The notes below the pieces were generated by a model. That model was given only the letters and a program-made list of their open reading frames with translations, was not told where the DNA came from and searched no databases. Positions 39,801 through 54,300 of a DNA stretch of 64,000 bases are shown here, piece by piece. The DNA is from Edolisoma coerulescens (Eukaryota > Chordata > Aves > Passeriformes > Campephagidae). The stretch is taken from positions 2,158,877 to 2,222,876 of the forward strand of contig VWZW01001014.1 of NCBI GenBank assembly GCA_013397115.1, written 5' to 3'. The position numbers were made by a program, and so were the translations under genes. How positions within the stretch are numbered: the first letter of the stretch is position 1; each line of letters opens with the position of its first letter.

Positions 39801-42098
39801 TTTTTTGTTGGATGAAATCTGTCTTTTATTGTTTCAGAATAAGTTAATTAGGATATAATCAGTGCACAGGCACCCATAAAGGTAGCATGCTAAAACATTA
39901 CAGAAGTTGTAAAGTCAAAGACACAAAAATCAGGGTACGGGGTAATTAAGTCTGTGTATGCTTATTTAATATCTCCTTCATGCATTAACCTGATATGATT
40001 TTAATTAATGACATAGTATTTTCTCTACAGGATGCATGCCTGTCTTGGTTTAGTCACAGGAAAGAAGATACTCAGTTAATAGGCATCCAAACTGTAATGT
40101 TCTCCCTCATCACTGTGCAGTCCCCTTGTACCTTTTAATTTGTATTAGTCATACTTCGCTGCAGTAGCAGAATTATAAATTTCCTTGTGTGTTTTTCTGT
40201 AAAATTCAGGGCACAGCACTGGAGTATTCACAAATATGCACACATTCATGTTTTCAACAAGAGCATGAGTCAAAAGGAATAACAGTTCACCCTTTGAGAG
40301 GTGGGAAATAAAGGTAAATCCAGAGTGGCCACTAACTTGGGGCACTGGATTTAGTAGATGAGATTTCAGAATATGTTTTCAGATATGCACATTATTTCAG
40401 AAGTACATCTTCCTCTGGTTGAGCTGCAACTGGACAGAGGTGCTGAGACTTCAGTCTATGTTTGGGCCTCAGCTAGAGCATTCTGCAAACAAGAGCTATA
40501 CAATTAGCACCACCACCACCACCCCCCAAGGCATGATGTAAATGACTTACACTTTGGCACAGCTGAGTGCCGAATGCGGTCCTTCCAGCCAGCACTCAGC
40601 TGCTTTTCTCCTTCCCTAATCACTGACTCATTTATTACAAGCTTTCCAGCTTTCAAAAGAAAAGGTCACTGTATAATTATTACTACTAAAGTCCTTGCCA
40701 GCTTAATGAATTTGCCCCAACTGAAATAGCAGTAGTGTAATTTTTTTTTTCAAGAAAGCCTTTTTTTCAGAAGTATTTTTATAAGAAAGTAGCAGGGTAG
40801 TGCCAGTAATGAAAAAGGTGCTTGCTAAAATCTACTGATGTTAAACATAACAAAGATCTTTTTTTCCCCCAGAAGATGTGTAATACATTATTCCAGCTGC
40901 TGTGAATTGCAGGAGCTAAGACTGTTTCTGGAGATTCTCATGTTTCTTTGCAATATCCCAAAGAAGGAGATGGATCTCATCTTTCCAGAGTCACAAATGT
41001 GTTGTGTACAAAAGAAGTTATTCGTAACTACATCCTGCATGGGCTGATGAGAAGATTAAACAGCTTAATAATTGTCCAACAAATCATTAACACATCTTAT
41101 GATGCAAAAGCAGCCAATTAAAGTGTACTACAGGATTCCCTTCCAATAGCTTCTGAGATAAGCACTGCTAAGAAAATCCCCTTCCCTAGCTATGATAACA
41201 ATCACTCTTTATAGAATGAGAGTGTATTAACTTTTTCAATTTATGTATTAGTTCACATTATGCACTGTAATCTAATGAGGTGGTATTGTTCACGCTTAAG
41301 TAAAACAAACTAAAGGACAGCCTAGTCCCAATTGCTTTGCTTTCTCCTAGCATAGAATCAGGCAATTTTTTGGTCTCATTCAGTAAGCATCAGCTTGGAT
41401 TTTCAGAATAATACACAAATATTTTTCACTGGGCTGGTTCACATACCTGAAGAAATACCAAGACATGTGTTTCTCTCTGTTGCTGGCACCATCAGGGCTT
41501 TTGTCAGGCACAGGGCTGAAGCAGGATGTCCTCATGATGACTGATCTCCATCCAGCCTTGGATACCCGGGATCAGTTTGCCCACTGAGGGAAGGGGGTCC
41601 TGCAAACAAATCCATGGTGATACTGGGTGAAGTTACACTTGTTTGCAATCCCCGTTTGAGCTGTGGCTTAGCAAAGCATGTCTCGCACTCCTCTGGGCTG
41701 CTGCAGGTGCTGAAGTGCAGCAGCACCAGGCCCAGGCTGAAAGCCAACAGCCAGGAGCATGTACCATGCATGGGTGGAAAGCGCTGTCACCCCGCCTCAT
41801 GTCGCACCAGGGCGTCCTGAAGTTCAGTGGGATGATACACACCCTGGCAAGGGACTCTTCTGGCATCTGGCACTGAGCTCATTTTAAGAAGCAGGATGGC
41901 ATGTTTCAGTTCATGGCATCCCAAATCCCTTCTGATGCCAGCCATCCACAAGGAGGGTCATCCAGCCAGATGGTAGGCACTGCAGGTGGCATCTCCATGG
42001 GGACAAGAGACATCTGTTGACATCTGGGGGCCTCTTCCATTTCTGCAGCCCTGCACAAACATTTTTCAGGGAGATGGTCTGCCTTGGAAATGTGGTTT

Positions 42099-42165
42099 GG
42101 GAGAAGCTTTTCTCAAGGGAGAAAAACGTGGCTGGGGAGAAGCTTTTCTCAAGCTTCTCTCCCAG
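42099..42165 (+). repeat. Short tandem duplication with an inverted-repeat arm
   Basis: The 19-mer GGGAGAAGCTTTTCTCAAG occurs at 42099-42117 and again at 42135-42153, 36 bases apart. The second copy also forms an imperfect hairpin: 42132-42145 pairs with 42151-42165 around the loop TTCTC. Confidence 0.85.
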
Positions 42166-43224
42166 TCCTGCCAGGACACCATCATGTTCTCAGATGTTTT
42201 CTCTCATCGATGTCACACTTGACTTTTGAGTACATGTAGTTGTACATCTCTCTTTTCACATGGCATTTTTTCAATATATTCTTTGGCTACTACTATTAGT
42301 GGGAAAAGTATCCATTGAAATGAAGCACTTTAAATCCATTTCATAAGCAATTGCCCTATAGTTTTACAGTGTTGGTGTGACACCACATGCCAGCAAGTCT
42401 TCTCTGAGACTGTGGTCTGGAATGAGTTTTCTAGGAGCCTGGAGGACATCCTGGTGTTGTGTTTGAGCGTCCTACCTGTGGTCACAGCTTCCCATGCCCT
42501 GTGTCCTGAGGCCCAGATACTACCCTTATTAACAGAGGTGTGAGGGCTTTCATTTAGGGAGTGCTGCCTGGGATTCACTGAAAGGAGAGCTGGACCTCAA
42601 GCATAAATTTCTTTCCCAACGTTGAAATTCTTGGTCGGTGGCAATCTACTATGAAAAAGGCAAATAACATCTGTTAGATGCATACATGAGATACTGTTCT
42701 GCCTGAAAGACATTTTCTTGTCCTGTTTTGATTGCTTCTTTACTGTGAGTCAGCCTATGACACATTTTCATGAAAACTCCCAGACATTATGCTAGCAAAA
42801 TTAAATGTGGGTCAGATGGGAAAAACATTGCAAAGAGCTGACAGTGTTAAGGCAGAGGAGGTATCATGTTCTTACAGGTGGGGAGCAGTACCATGCCTTG
42901 TTTCCCCTGGAAACTGCTAATCGCTGTCTTCATGTCCCCACTCAAAGAATGCTCTGGAAGTCCCTGCTGCAGCTCTCAGTGATTCCTGGTGAAGTGCTCA
43001 GTGTGGATCCCTCACAGAGCACCCATCACCTTGAGCCACATTACTCTCATCAGCTCAAGCATTAGAAACCTCCCAATGGAGGACTCCCAACTAGGAGTCT
43101 GGCAGTCTATGAAATGCATAGGCAGGTTGAATGATAAAATTTGGAGAGAGCAAAACAATAATATGTCTGTTCTTTGCCAGCCAAAAGCAGACAGGAGAAG
43201 GCAACTTTCCACCTCCTAAGCAGT

Positions 43225-44470
43225 GAGTGATTGTCTTTGTTTCTGTTTGTTTTCTTGGGGGGAGAGGCAAGGATTGGAAGAAGAGTATAGTGGTCTCTCG
43301 TATTTTGATTAAAAGCTGATTTTGGGTCACCATAGCAGAGCAGACTGCTTCAGAAGCCAAAAAGCCAGGCAAGCAGGGCTGAACAAAGCTATGGAGGAGT
43401 TTGAGGGGGTTTCCTGCTCAGGAAGAAGTGAGGCAGTAAGATAACCTGAAGGAGAAATAAAAGAGTAACAAACAGGAAGGGAAGGAGATTTGAACAATTG
43501 ACTAATCAATGAGCATCACCAGAAAAGAGGCCAGAGAGGGAGAGCAGACTACTCAGTCATACAGGAACAGTGTGGCTGAGACCAGGAAAATAATACAGGA
43601 GTGTGAAGAGACATGAAATCTTGTTCAGAAAATGCAGGGCAGGCAGGAATAAAAATATCGAGACAAAACCAGAACATTAGGGTCTAACCATAGGAAACCA
43701 AGATTACAGGTCTGGTTAAAAAGAAGTACAAGGATACTGATGATTGTGACCAAGTGGGCTAGCCAAGGGCTAGGTACCCACCCAGGAGCATGCATCCTGA
43801 TTGTGGGGAATTAGCTGTGGGTAGAACGAAGCTAATAGCTGAAGCTGTGTTTGGGGCTGACATCGCTCGGAGAGGAATCGGAGAGGAAAGCTCTTAGGGA
43901 CAGCACCCTTCTGCCTTAAGATCTGAAGGAAAGGGAATCAGGAGGCAATGGTCACAAGGCTTCCACACAGGACAGGATATAACTGCAAAACACATTGGGT
44001 AGGACACAAAAAAATACTGGAATGACCTAAAGTAGAATTAGAGTAGCATAGTGATGGCATTTGGAAGTAAGGGGTGGCAGGCAGCAAGGGCAGCGCTATG
44101 TTGTGCGACAGCTGCAAGAAGGGATGTTTTCCACACAGGCTAGTAAGAAGCTGAGGGGAAGCATGAGGAAAGGGTAAGAGAAGGCAGAAGATGAGAGGCT
44201 CCAGTCTCCAGGGAAGGAGAGGCTGAAGAAGGCAAGAAGTTTTAAGCTTCTACAGCAGCAGTGCCATGGGGGAATGAAACACCCATGAAACATGATGAAA
44301 CACAACAGGCTCATTCAAAAAACTGGGATGTCTTCTCAAATGTCTTTTAGCCTAGAAGAAATGAGAAAGATTCCAAGTGGAAAGCATTTTGAGCAAAAAA
44401 GACTGGATTCAGCCACAGGACCAGAAAGATGGAAAAAGTAGAGGAGGAAAAGATAAAATGCTTGCTTTGA
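43225..44470 (+). other. Purine-rich stretch
   Basis: The plus strand is visibly enriched in A and G for about 1.2 kb (many GGAAGG, GAGGAAA and AGAAGG runs) without a simple period. No coding or repeat family was recognised. Confidence 0.5.
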
Positions 44471-47400
44471 TTTTTTTTTTTAACCTATGTCTACGGGATT
44501 CATCATTAATTACTGAAGAAAACAAGATCACTTAAGGGAGCTGGCAGCCAAAAATAAGGTTATGTGCATGTAGGTTGGCTCAGTTGCAACAAAGAGATCC
44601 TTTATGCTGCTTTATTCACCATCCAGATTCATTGGATGTTATCCAGCTAAGATCTGATTAGTTTTAAGACTGATCCAGATCTAAGGAAGCCAATAGTAAA
44701 ACTTCAAAGGATTAGATCAGCCCCTTTAATGAAATATCTGAACACAACCCTGTCTATCAAAAGAACCACACGAGCACCATGTAGATATTGGCTCCACCAC
44801 AAACAAATGGATATTTTGTGAATCGCTGTTCAAGAGCTAAAGAAGAACACTGGAAAGTGAGTGCCTGTGTAATAATCACCATCTCCCCAGTTAAAACTAA
44901 TTCTTTGGAAAGAAATAAGACAAGAAGGGAGAAATACTTCTGTGATTAATTGCAACTGCAGTGTGTTTCCTAGCGTTCAAGCAAATCTTTTGTACATGGA
45001 AAGAGTACAAAAATAGGTGTAGGGAGTTTGTAGCCATTTTCATTCAAAATATTTTTTAATAAATGCAGCCATGATTAGAATGAGTAAGGACACATTAAGA
45101 ATGTGTTCCATCAAGATATTTAGAATGAGATCTCTGAAAACTGGTAAGGTTTCCAGTGAAATGTGCTCTGAACAGCTAGTGGAGCCATGCAGAGCCAGAT
45201 CTGGCTTTCAAATGTGTGTGAAGCTTATACATAAAGCGCATTCTTCTATCCATACAACATAAATAAAAAACTTGTAGTTTCTCAGTCACAGAAATACATG
45301 GTACTTACTTTTAAGAGCTATACAGAGGTTTATTTTAAATGGTCATCCTTATGAAGTACTATTATGGGATAGCCACAGCTGACCGCTAAAGCTGACCATT
45401 AATTTACTGATTCTTACATGAATAAATCTTTTTCCATCTTACTCTCAAGTAACCTGTGCCCCCTGCATAGCCTGCACAGTCTACCTTAATTCTCCCTGCA
45501 TACGTACACACATACATCTATTTTCTGGTTTTATTAAACCAGTAATCAGCAGACTACACACCACTCTGATCTCTTCTAGCAGTCTCTTCTCACCAGACTG
45601 CTTGGATTAGGTCCTCTGTAAACCTTATTTGAATAGTGTCTTTCAACGTCTTTAGTTTCCTAAGTGGGGCAACCTGCCCAATCCCTCAATAAAGTCATCA
45701 GATTTCACATACCAGAGAGTCAATGCCAGCTAACCAGGTAAAGTAATACAGGAAAGTATCACTGATGAATTACAACTACAGTCAAGGCTTATTAGTTCCA
45801 AGGTGTGCCATATCTCACTAGGCGGTCAACTGGCTCACTTAAGCCTGAAATTCAAATTGGTCACTAAGGAAAAGACTCACAGTGTCTGGAAACCTAATCC
45901 TCTCATCTCTGGTTTGTCAGGTCAAAGAGAACAAACAACAGTGCTGTTAAGTGTGAATAGATGAAGGTGATTTGCAGAAAGATACAGACTGCTGCTACAC
46001 AGCTACAAAATTAAATGTCTTCTGGATACCATGCCAGGGGTTTAGATTTACACCATGAGGAAATAAACGAGCTCCTAATGCCTCTCTTGTTAATTCCTGG
46101 CTCCGTCAGCTTGATTTGATTCTTAAAGCAAATTTCTCTTGATCCCATGTATCATGGGGCTGATACACAAGGTCAAAGAAGCTGAAAAGCTGACAGTGCT
46201 TCTGCAGTGCATGCTAGGAACAGAGCCTTATTCCATGAGGGTTACTGAAGTGGTGACATACAAAAGAATATTAGGATATAAACCCCACTGCTACAAGTCA
46301 GTCCCAGTTCTTCCCACCTCTAATGATTGTTCTGGCAAGGTGCAGGATCCTCCACTGGCATCTGTGTCAGAACAGACATCACATCGAATCTCCTGGCTGT
46401 AGCGAACTGAGCATCCCAAGTCTGAACATATGAAGCTTGAAGAAAGTTTAGAGTAGAAATGAATAATAAATATTTAACTGTGATGATAATGGAAGGTAAT
46501 TACCTGTGAAGGTAATTAAAACTAAGACCTTTTACCAAGATCTGTGCTGACTTCTACATTAATGAACCTTTGTAAATTCAGGCCAGATTCCTTCCTCCTC
46601 CCGTTTCCTAAACATGCACCTGTGGTCAAAACAGTCAATTCAGGAGTACAGTTTAATGGCTGTGTAAATGTAATACAGAAAGTCAGAAAAGATGACTACA
46701 AATTCTCTGTACAACCTATGAATCAGTCTAGGCCAGAGATCCCTAATACAACTTATTCCAAACTTCTCTGCACTCATTCTGGTTCAAAAGTCTCTGTTGG
46801 AGTTGTTTGCCCATGTTTGGATGAAGTTTCACTCAGGGATTGCACAGCAGCATTAATATTGCCCTGTCTTCGCCAGAAATCCCCATATACATGCCTAAAT
46901 AACAAATAGTAGGCACAGGAGTGGTGACAATGCTTGACTTGGTGCCAGAAGATCTGCGTAGAAGCATTCACAGCAGGGCAGCTTAAGGGTATTCTGATTT
47001 AATTTAGAACTCAAGCATAATTTTTCTTATATAACAAAAAATACTCTCTTTGTTTCTAAAGTCTGACCCTGGCCTCCTCCCAAACCGTAAAACAACCAAA
47101 AACCCCCATGATAGGCCAAATAAGCAATAATAATGTAAGCTAATCACTACCCACTTAAAAGGATTTTCTCCATGCACATTTCATTACCTTCACACAAATA
47201 CCTTATGGCTTCTGCAACTGTAGAAGGATTACTAACAGTGGTTTCCCTTCCCACCATACACTGAACATCACAGTTGCTATGTGGGTGTCAGGCTTCAATC
47301 AAGGCAACGCGTAGCAGCCATCAAACACTTGATGTGTGTCTTTGAAAGGCACAGTACATGCACAGAGCCATTCAGGTGTGCCAGAGGGACTGTCCTCCAG

Positions 47401-48837
47401 CAAAACTGGGTCCCATAGCAGTAGTGCTGCAGGTTAAAAGCCTCCCAGTGAGTCAACAGCATGAGCTGTCAAGCCAGAGGAACTCCCCGACAAGTGAAAT
47501 TGCTGTTTGTGTTCCGCCCAGCACGTCACACCCAGTCTATGTTACTTGGAAAACAGCGTGTGAGCAGGAGATCACATTGCCTGGGTACGAAGGTGCTCGT
47601 GCAAAACAAGGTAAGGAGGTCAAGAGTACAGCCAAGCTAACTTTGTTTGTGTCTCAAAGAGGGGATTTGGAATGCAAGGAATTCTACAAGGGGTCTTGCT
47701 TACATTCCAAGGGGTTGAAGAAAGTAATGTAAATCAGATGGACAAAAAAGTCTAGCAGCAGATAGGATCACTAAATCCACACTTGAGGGGTTTCTATTCA
47801 GCAGAACACATTAAGTGCTCACATTCGTCTGAGGAGCCCAGTTCTCATGCCCCATGAACAAGACATTTGAACCACAGCATCAAAGGAATGGCCAGTAAGA
47901 GCTTTATTTCACAGAAATGCTCCTGACCCCCACTCATAAATTCTACCAAGGCATGCTCTGGACAGTCTATTATTTCATAGCCAGCATTAATACCAGCAGC
48001 CCTGGTCTCTAGGGAAATGTGCTTGATAGTCCTGGCTCCCTAACCTGTCACCTCACATCTGTGTGTTGTGCCTGGTTCTCCTCCTTCATGGCTGAGCAGC
48101 TTTGCTTAGTTTTGTCCTTCAGGGCATATTTATATGACACTGCCCAGAGCAAGACTAAGAAACTCCCCATCTTTTAGTTTTCTAGCCAGTAATTACTTTC
48201 TCAAAATGCCTGTGAGATGGAGCAACCTGGGTTTGTAAGTGGAGAGCTACTGTACAGAAGCCTAAAGAAAAAATATGAATCCATTTTGGACTGTCAGCTG
48301 AGGTACCTAAACCCAAATGTCCTATTCAGACTCCAGCCTTTTCTGACTTCAGTTGCAGCTGTGAATAAACAGGGCTTGTACAAGTCATAGCTGAAGGTTT
48401 GCAGTTAAAGAATGAGGAACCTGTAACCAGTGATAGGATTTGTGAGACTCATGGTTTGGTGACATAATTGGCATTATGCAAAACTTTTGTGGCAACTGCT
48501 TGCAGATTATAAGATTGTATTTTTTTCTTTTTGCAGTTCTCCCCTCTCTCAGTACTCACCTTCTATTTTCTGCAAGAGGTAAGAAAGCAGAACCAAAGGC
48601 ATTTTACTCATCTTCAAGACCTGTTCAAGCCAGGAACCCCATTTCCCCAGAACAATGAATGAGACATGAATTCTGTGGAAAAAATAGCATATGACAATGT
48701 CATGAGAACAACTTCTATGCTAAGGAGTGTGGGCGAGAAGGGCATGGGGGAAGTCCCTAATATTGGCATTTCCCAGCCTTTTGTACCAGCTGCTGCAAAC
48801 TCAGCAATTCCTGAATGTAAATTTCTATACATCGGCC

Positions 48838-48866
48838 AAAAAAAAAAAAAAAGAAGGAAAAAAAGC
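48838..48866 (+). repeat. A-rich tract
   Basis: A run of about 14 A followed by GAAGG and further A runs. No element body is recognisable upstream. Confidence 0.8.
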
Positions 48867-51069
48867 AATGCAAGTCCCATCAGCCTCAATATCCTTCACA
48901 AGTTCTTATGCTGCAAGTCTTCTTGCACAGTCAGTCCCTTGCTTCTACTCCACCTCCCACCTTGTTGGGTTTCACTACTATTATCCTTCCCTCCCAAAAG
49001 CTTCCCTAAGTGTTCCATCTCCTTATTCAAGCCTATATGCTGAATTCCCCTGAATTATCCTTGCCCCTCCAATCCCCCGTGGGTCTAGCACCTGAGGCTG
49101 CAGTATGCTGCTGCAGTGAGGAGCAGTGATTGATGGAAGAGCCCTCTTCACCACGTGCAGGCCAGGACAGGACATGACATACCATCTATAAATAATTTAG
49201 CCACCAAGCTCTAGGACTTTACCCAGGTTGTGTGGCCTGTATTATTCGAAAGTTTGTCATTTTCCCAGTGTTTCTATCCCACAGACAGCAAAGGGGACAT
49301 TTCAAACACCAGAGTGACTTCACCTTCTCACTGAGTTTTAAATCCTTCATCCCTTGCTAGAGACCAGTGTAGCACAACAAGATTTCTTTTTCCATCAAGG
49401 GCACAATACAACCTAAGGAACTTTACTTAAGGGTATTCTCCAAAATCACAGAATCATTTTAGCTCTCAGATACAGTCAGCAAAATTAGAAGTAATCAGAG
49501 GTTTATAAAAAAAGCATTTCAGAAACCTAATTGCACCTGGCAGTATCAGCTCTACAGCCTGTAAAAGTAACTACCTCAGCCAAATACCCTAAACTGCTTG
49601 TAAGCTCCTCCAAGCTGAAGATGGGGTGATCTGCCCTTGCAGAACTCACCTCAAGTAACAGATGTTAAACAAAGCAAAACTCAGGTAACTGCATGGAAGT
49701 CCAGGTTCCCTGACACTCTGCAATCTCAGGTGGAGCAGAGCCTACATTAAATCTTTCTGTGCCTTTAGCTCAAGTGAAATGCCTAGCAGCCTTAGTGTGT
49801 TTCAGAATAATACTTTACAAAGAAAGCCCTCAAACACATGTTAAAGTTTCAGATGGCAAATCAAAGTACTGCTTGCAGTCTGGAGCATTAGGTTGCTCCA
49901 GATTGCAAACACACCCCTGATGGTTTGTGTGTCAGGGAAAAATGAAAATAATGCATCAAAATAAGCTCTTGACAGTATTCTATGTACCCTGTGTTAGCTG
50001 TGAGCACTGGCAGCCTACATGCTAAGTTCACTCTGCATGATTGAACCCAGAGGTTACAATTCTCTTTTAAAGGTATCTGCTGATAATAAAGCCATAAATA
50101 TTTTAGTTCTGCTCTGTCTCCTACAGGAACTTTTCACCTTTTCTAAACCTGTTACAAATACCTTCAGTACTTTGCCTCATAGCAAAAGTTTTGTTTATAG
50201 GGCTCAGTCATCAACAAAGCTTATTTGGTGTGCTGTTCCCCCAGCAATAGCTTCATGTCTGACAATGGCAGAACAGTGCAGAGAAGTGCTCTTTATTTTC
50301 CTCTTCAGGGACAGGAAAGAGGAGGTGGATTGAAGATTCATGATTCATTTTCTAGAGGAGATACCTGTTTGAATGGGATCAGCAGAGCCTGCAGCAGTGA
50401 TTCCTTGCAGAGGTCCTTCTGAGCAATGACATGTATGCACTGTGCCATGCTGACAGTCAAGTCAGTCTGGCCAGTTAGAGATGGGATATCAGGATTTTGA
50501 GTCTGGTTGCAGTATGCTGTCTAACCTCTCCCTTGGATTAGGAAGGGAAAGAGGCCAGGGATCCCAAAGACTTTAAATGAAGAATTTACTCAATGAGACT
50601 CTTTACCTCCCCTCTTGTTTTCTACCAAGTCACTTCTGTTTGTATCAAACATCAACTCAAACATGGATGGGGGAAACACTGTAAGCTTTCCACAGGAATA
50701 ATAAACTTTCCACTAAAGAAAATGTCAGGGAATTGATACTGTGCTCTTGGCTTTTTTCAAAATTTGACATTTCTTTCACCATCTCCAAATGCGATTAAGT
50801 GCTAAAGAAGAAAAGGAGACAGGAGACGGCAACATCTCCCCAGATATATAACCCATGTCATGGCATACAAGACTGAGATGAATGTATGTGGCTGTGCAAG
50901 ACTGGCCCCACTTGCCTCTGTGGATCCTTCTCCTCCCAGTCAGATCACCCAGCACCCAGGCACCAGCCCTGCTGTGCTGTCCTCACAGCCACAGCTCACT
51001 GGGCTGAGAGTAGAGATGGGACCTGGAGGATAGCTGGGAGCTGGGGTTGTTGGGGAAGACCATCTTGCT

Positions 51070-51372
51070 CTCTACAACTACCTGGCAGGAGGTTGTAGCC
51101 AGGTGGGCGTTGGTCTCTTCTCCCATGTAACAAGTGACAGAACAAGAGAAAAATGGCCTCAAGGTGTGACAGGAAGAAAATTCTTCACCAAAAGGGTTGT
51201 CAAGCACTGGAACAGGCTGCCCAGGGAAGCGGTAGAGTCACCATCCCTGGAAGTATTTAAAAGCCATGTAGCTGTGGCACTCAGAGACATGGTTTAGTGG
51301 TGACCTGGCAGTGTTAGGTTAATGCTTGGACTCCATGACCTTAGAAGTCTTTTCCAACCTAAACAAGTCTAC
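51070..51372 (+). repeat. CR1 LINE 3' fragment, plus orientation
   Basis: It starts CTACAACTACCTGGCAGGAG and continues GTTGTAGCCAGGTGGGCG, GCACTGGAACAGGCTGCCCA then GGGAAGC, CTCCATGACCTTAGAAGTC and TTTTCCAACC. This is near-canonical avian CR1 text. The terminal octamers are degraded. Confidence 0.95.
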
Positions 51373-54300
51373 AAAGTCAAGGCCTCTGCTGCTTGAACAG
51401 GCAGTGGTATAGCAGCCTGTTATTATTTTGCTCCCTTTATATATACCAAAATGACAACACACAGCCTCAGGGTAGGAAACCTCCTCCTGTTTTCCAGCCT
51501 CAGCTGGCTCCTGGCCAACTCAAACTGGTTTGTCTTTGTGACTGCATTGTCTTCTGGCTCCCCTCCTTCTCTGGATGTGAGATTCTCTTGCTACTTCATT
51601 TGTCCCAGTACAGGTTTAGACACCTATTATACCCCCTCTCCCTTCTCAGGCTGAACAAGTTCTGGTCGTTCTGCTCAAACACCAGTAGCTCTGCAACTCT
51701 GCCAGCTCTCCAGAGTCACAGCTGACAAGAACTGGAAACAGGGTCAAGGCAAGGCCTCTCCACAGCCTTGGTCACCATACTCATATTTATTGGCCACTAC
51801 TGGAAATACTTACCTGGATGCATGCAGAATCAGGTGGTAGCTTTCCAACAGCCATGTTACACTGCTGGCTTGTAGTTCTTCATCAAAGCCTTCACACTGC
51901 CCTTCTGGTGTACCCACAGTCCAATTACACACTTTCCAATGCAAAGGGCTTAAACGGTTTCAACTAGAAGCTGCAGAAAAGAGTTCCTAAAACAATAGAG
52001 GTATGAAATTTCTGCCAATACTACTTTAGAAGAGGAGAGGAGTACACAAGACAAATCTACCATGCTGTATTTTAAGTCCCAAATCCACAAGTAAGAGGAT
52101 TACAATAAAAAAGCATCGCTATCTAATGAAGTTATTTTTCTCTGACTGGCAAGCAATCATATGACAGATCCTTACATGGAGATGGAAGCAATGCACCTAA
52201 GTTGTTTTCCATCAGAATGGCATTTCCAATGATCTATTAAGTCAACTCTAAACCCACAAAAACCAATTATAATTTACTGCAGTTCCTTGCTGTCACATAG
52301 AGATGTATCTAAACAGTGTTCTAAGATTAAAACCTGATAAAAACACTCTTGTTATCACAGGTCATCTTCCAGAAAAGTGAAATCATGTTTATACTCTCTG
52401 GTAGTCAAGAGAATTAAAGAACACACTGTTACTGCTCAGAAAGGAAGTAACACCTTTGCTCCATCTTTGCTATGTAGTATTGTAACACTTGATGGAACAA
52501 AGGTCTTACCTATAAAAATCTTTCCTGATTCTATCAGAGAAGAGCAAGTGTGTGCAAGCATGCAGCCGAGACACTGAGAAACCCAGCTACACTACACACC
52601 ACGTTTCCCATAAGGCCAAGAACCTATGTCCTAAAAGCTGTCAAACAAGAGTATACAAGATGGAGCAAAAGATTTGGAATTGTGAAAGGGGGTGTGGAAG
52701 CCCCTTCCTCATGCTGCTCCTTCCTTTTCTGCTGCAACATTGTTCCTAATCCCCTCCCTCTTACACAGTTCTAAATCTGTAGCTTTAACCACAAATATGT
52801 ACCCCAATGGGTTTTACAGCAAGAACTAGACTGAAATGATAACGAAAGGAAAGCAGATGCTGTAGATGGAAGCAGCATATCAATAAAGGTCTGCTTTGGA
52901 TTCCTGTTCTCTCCAGAGTATTTGCTGACTCTTCTTACTCATTGCCTTTTCACAAGTACAAGTGCTACAGCATTGCAAAGAACAGTCAGAAATCAAAGAA
53001 ACTGAGTAAGAGCAGAGTTGATTCTTACTCTACAAAATATTTACAGAAGAATGAGAGCAAAGTAAGTGGATCCAAAGAGAAGCTTTGTGGTACGGTAGAC
53101 TTCAAATTTACTTGCTGTAAAACCTTACTGGGAGTTACTCAAAACATAAGAACAAAGATGCCAAATACAGAAGAGCGATAATTTTTCTGTAAGTGAATTT
53201 CTGCCCAACACATGAAACATCTAAGAAGTAACCCATGCAATCTTAATGTTTCAGTCACCACAAGTTCATTCATGATTGATAAAAACTCCCTGTACTTTTC
53301 CTGTGTTTCTCAAAATCACAGAGAACATTTTGTATTTCCTACAGCCTCTTCCACCCTTCTGACAAGAGATGATGTGTCTTACTGCAGTGTATTGTCCAAA
53401 GACCTCTCGGGACATGGGAAAGAAAACTGAATAAAACAGAAAGGCTGCAGAGAAGAGGAAAAAAAGATGTTCAAGAGAAAATGCTCCTATTTCTTAAATC
53501 ACAGCAGGTGCATAACACTTGGTTGTTGAGAGAGCTAATTATCCCACAAGAGCTTTTTCTACTTGTATGCTTCTAGTATAGCTATGCATTTTTCCTAGAT
53601 GAGATCCACTTACTTGGGCACAACTGGGAGCCTTGGCTAGCTTCTCAGTATTAAACTTTCCAGAGCACGTACAGATTCCCCATGATCGCGGTGTACCCTC
53701 CCATTTGCAGATTTGCTTTGGTCCCGCAAACTACTCAGAAATTATTTGTACACATCCAGGGCAGTCAGCATGTTTCTGGCAGTTAAGAGTGGGTACTGCA
53801 TTTCCTGGGGTGCAGCCTTCAGAATTATTTTTTCATTACTTCCTTCCCACCTTTTTTTTTCCTTTCCTCCCTTCTGTGATTTCAAACAGACACCCACAGT
53901 AGATGCTTCACACTTTCAGCCTGCCATGTACATGCTGTCCCATCAGCATCTGCTTCTCTGGCATGTACATACATGCTATGGTGAGCATGCTAGCTGCTCT
54001 GACACTTCCCAGAAAGCTTCAGCAACTCTCCTTCAACATGTCCAGCATCGCCAGGGGCCTTAGAAAAACCACCCATGGCTTTTTTCAGCATTGCTCTCAC
54101 AGACTTTGTCTTGCTTGGGTTTACCAGTCTGGAATTTCTAACAGCACGGCTCCTTTTCATGACTCAAAGCAAACACACATCTTTTTTCCCTTTCACTCCT
54201 GCCTGGATTAAAAGGGAAAATGATGATTTTACAGCAGGAAGGCCCAAACAGCACCATTTTCGTGCTTACACCAGCCAGTTGGCACCAGCTGCATGGCTGC

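Larger units (their letters stand above)
36914..51069. other. Intergenic DNA, no gene recognised
   Basis: About 14 kb upstream of LONRF2 with no exon-like coding, no RNA gene and no clear CR1. Visible details are an AT-rich stretch at 37360-37440, a CACCACC tract near 40.51 kb, a repeat at 42.1 kb, a purine-rich stretch at 43.2-44.5 kb and a poly-A run at 48.84 kb. A non-coding transcript or enhancers could be present but cannot be shown from the sequence alone. Confidence 0.6.

Noticed and set aside
51480..51800. Possible antisense CR1 (CAGGCTGAACAAG near 51.65 kb)
   Set aside because: Only one short phrase agrees; the surrounding text does not follow CR1 order closely enough to call.
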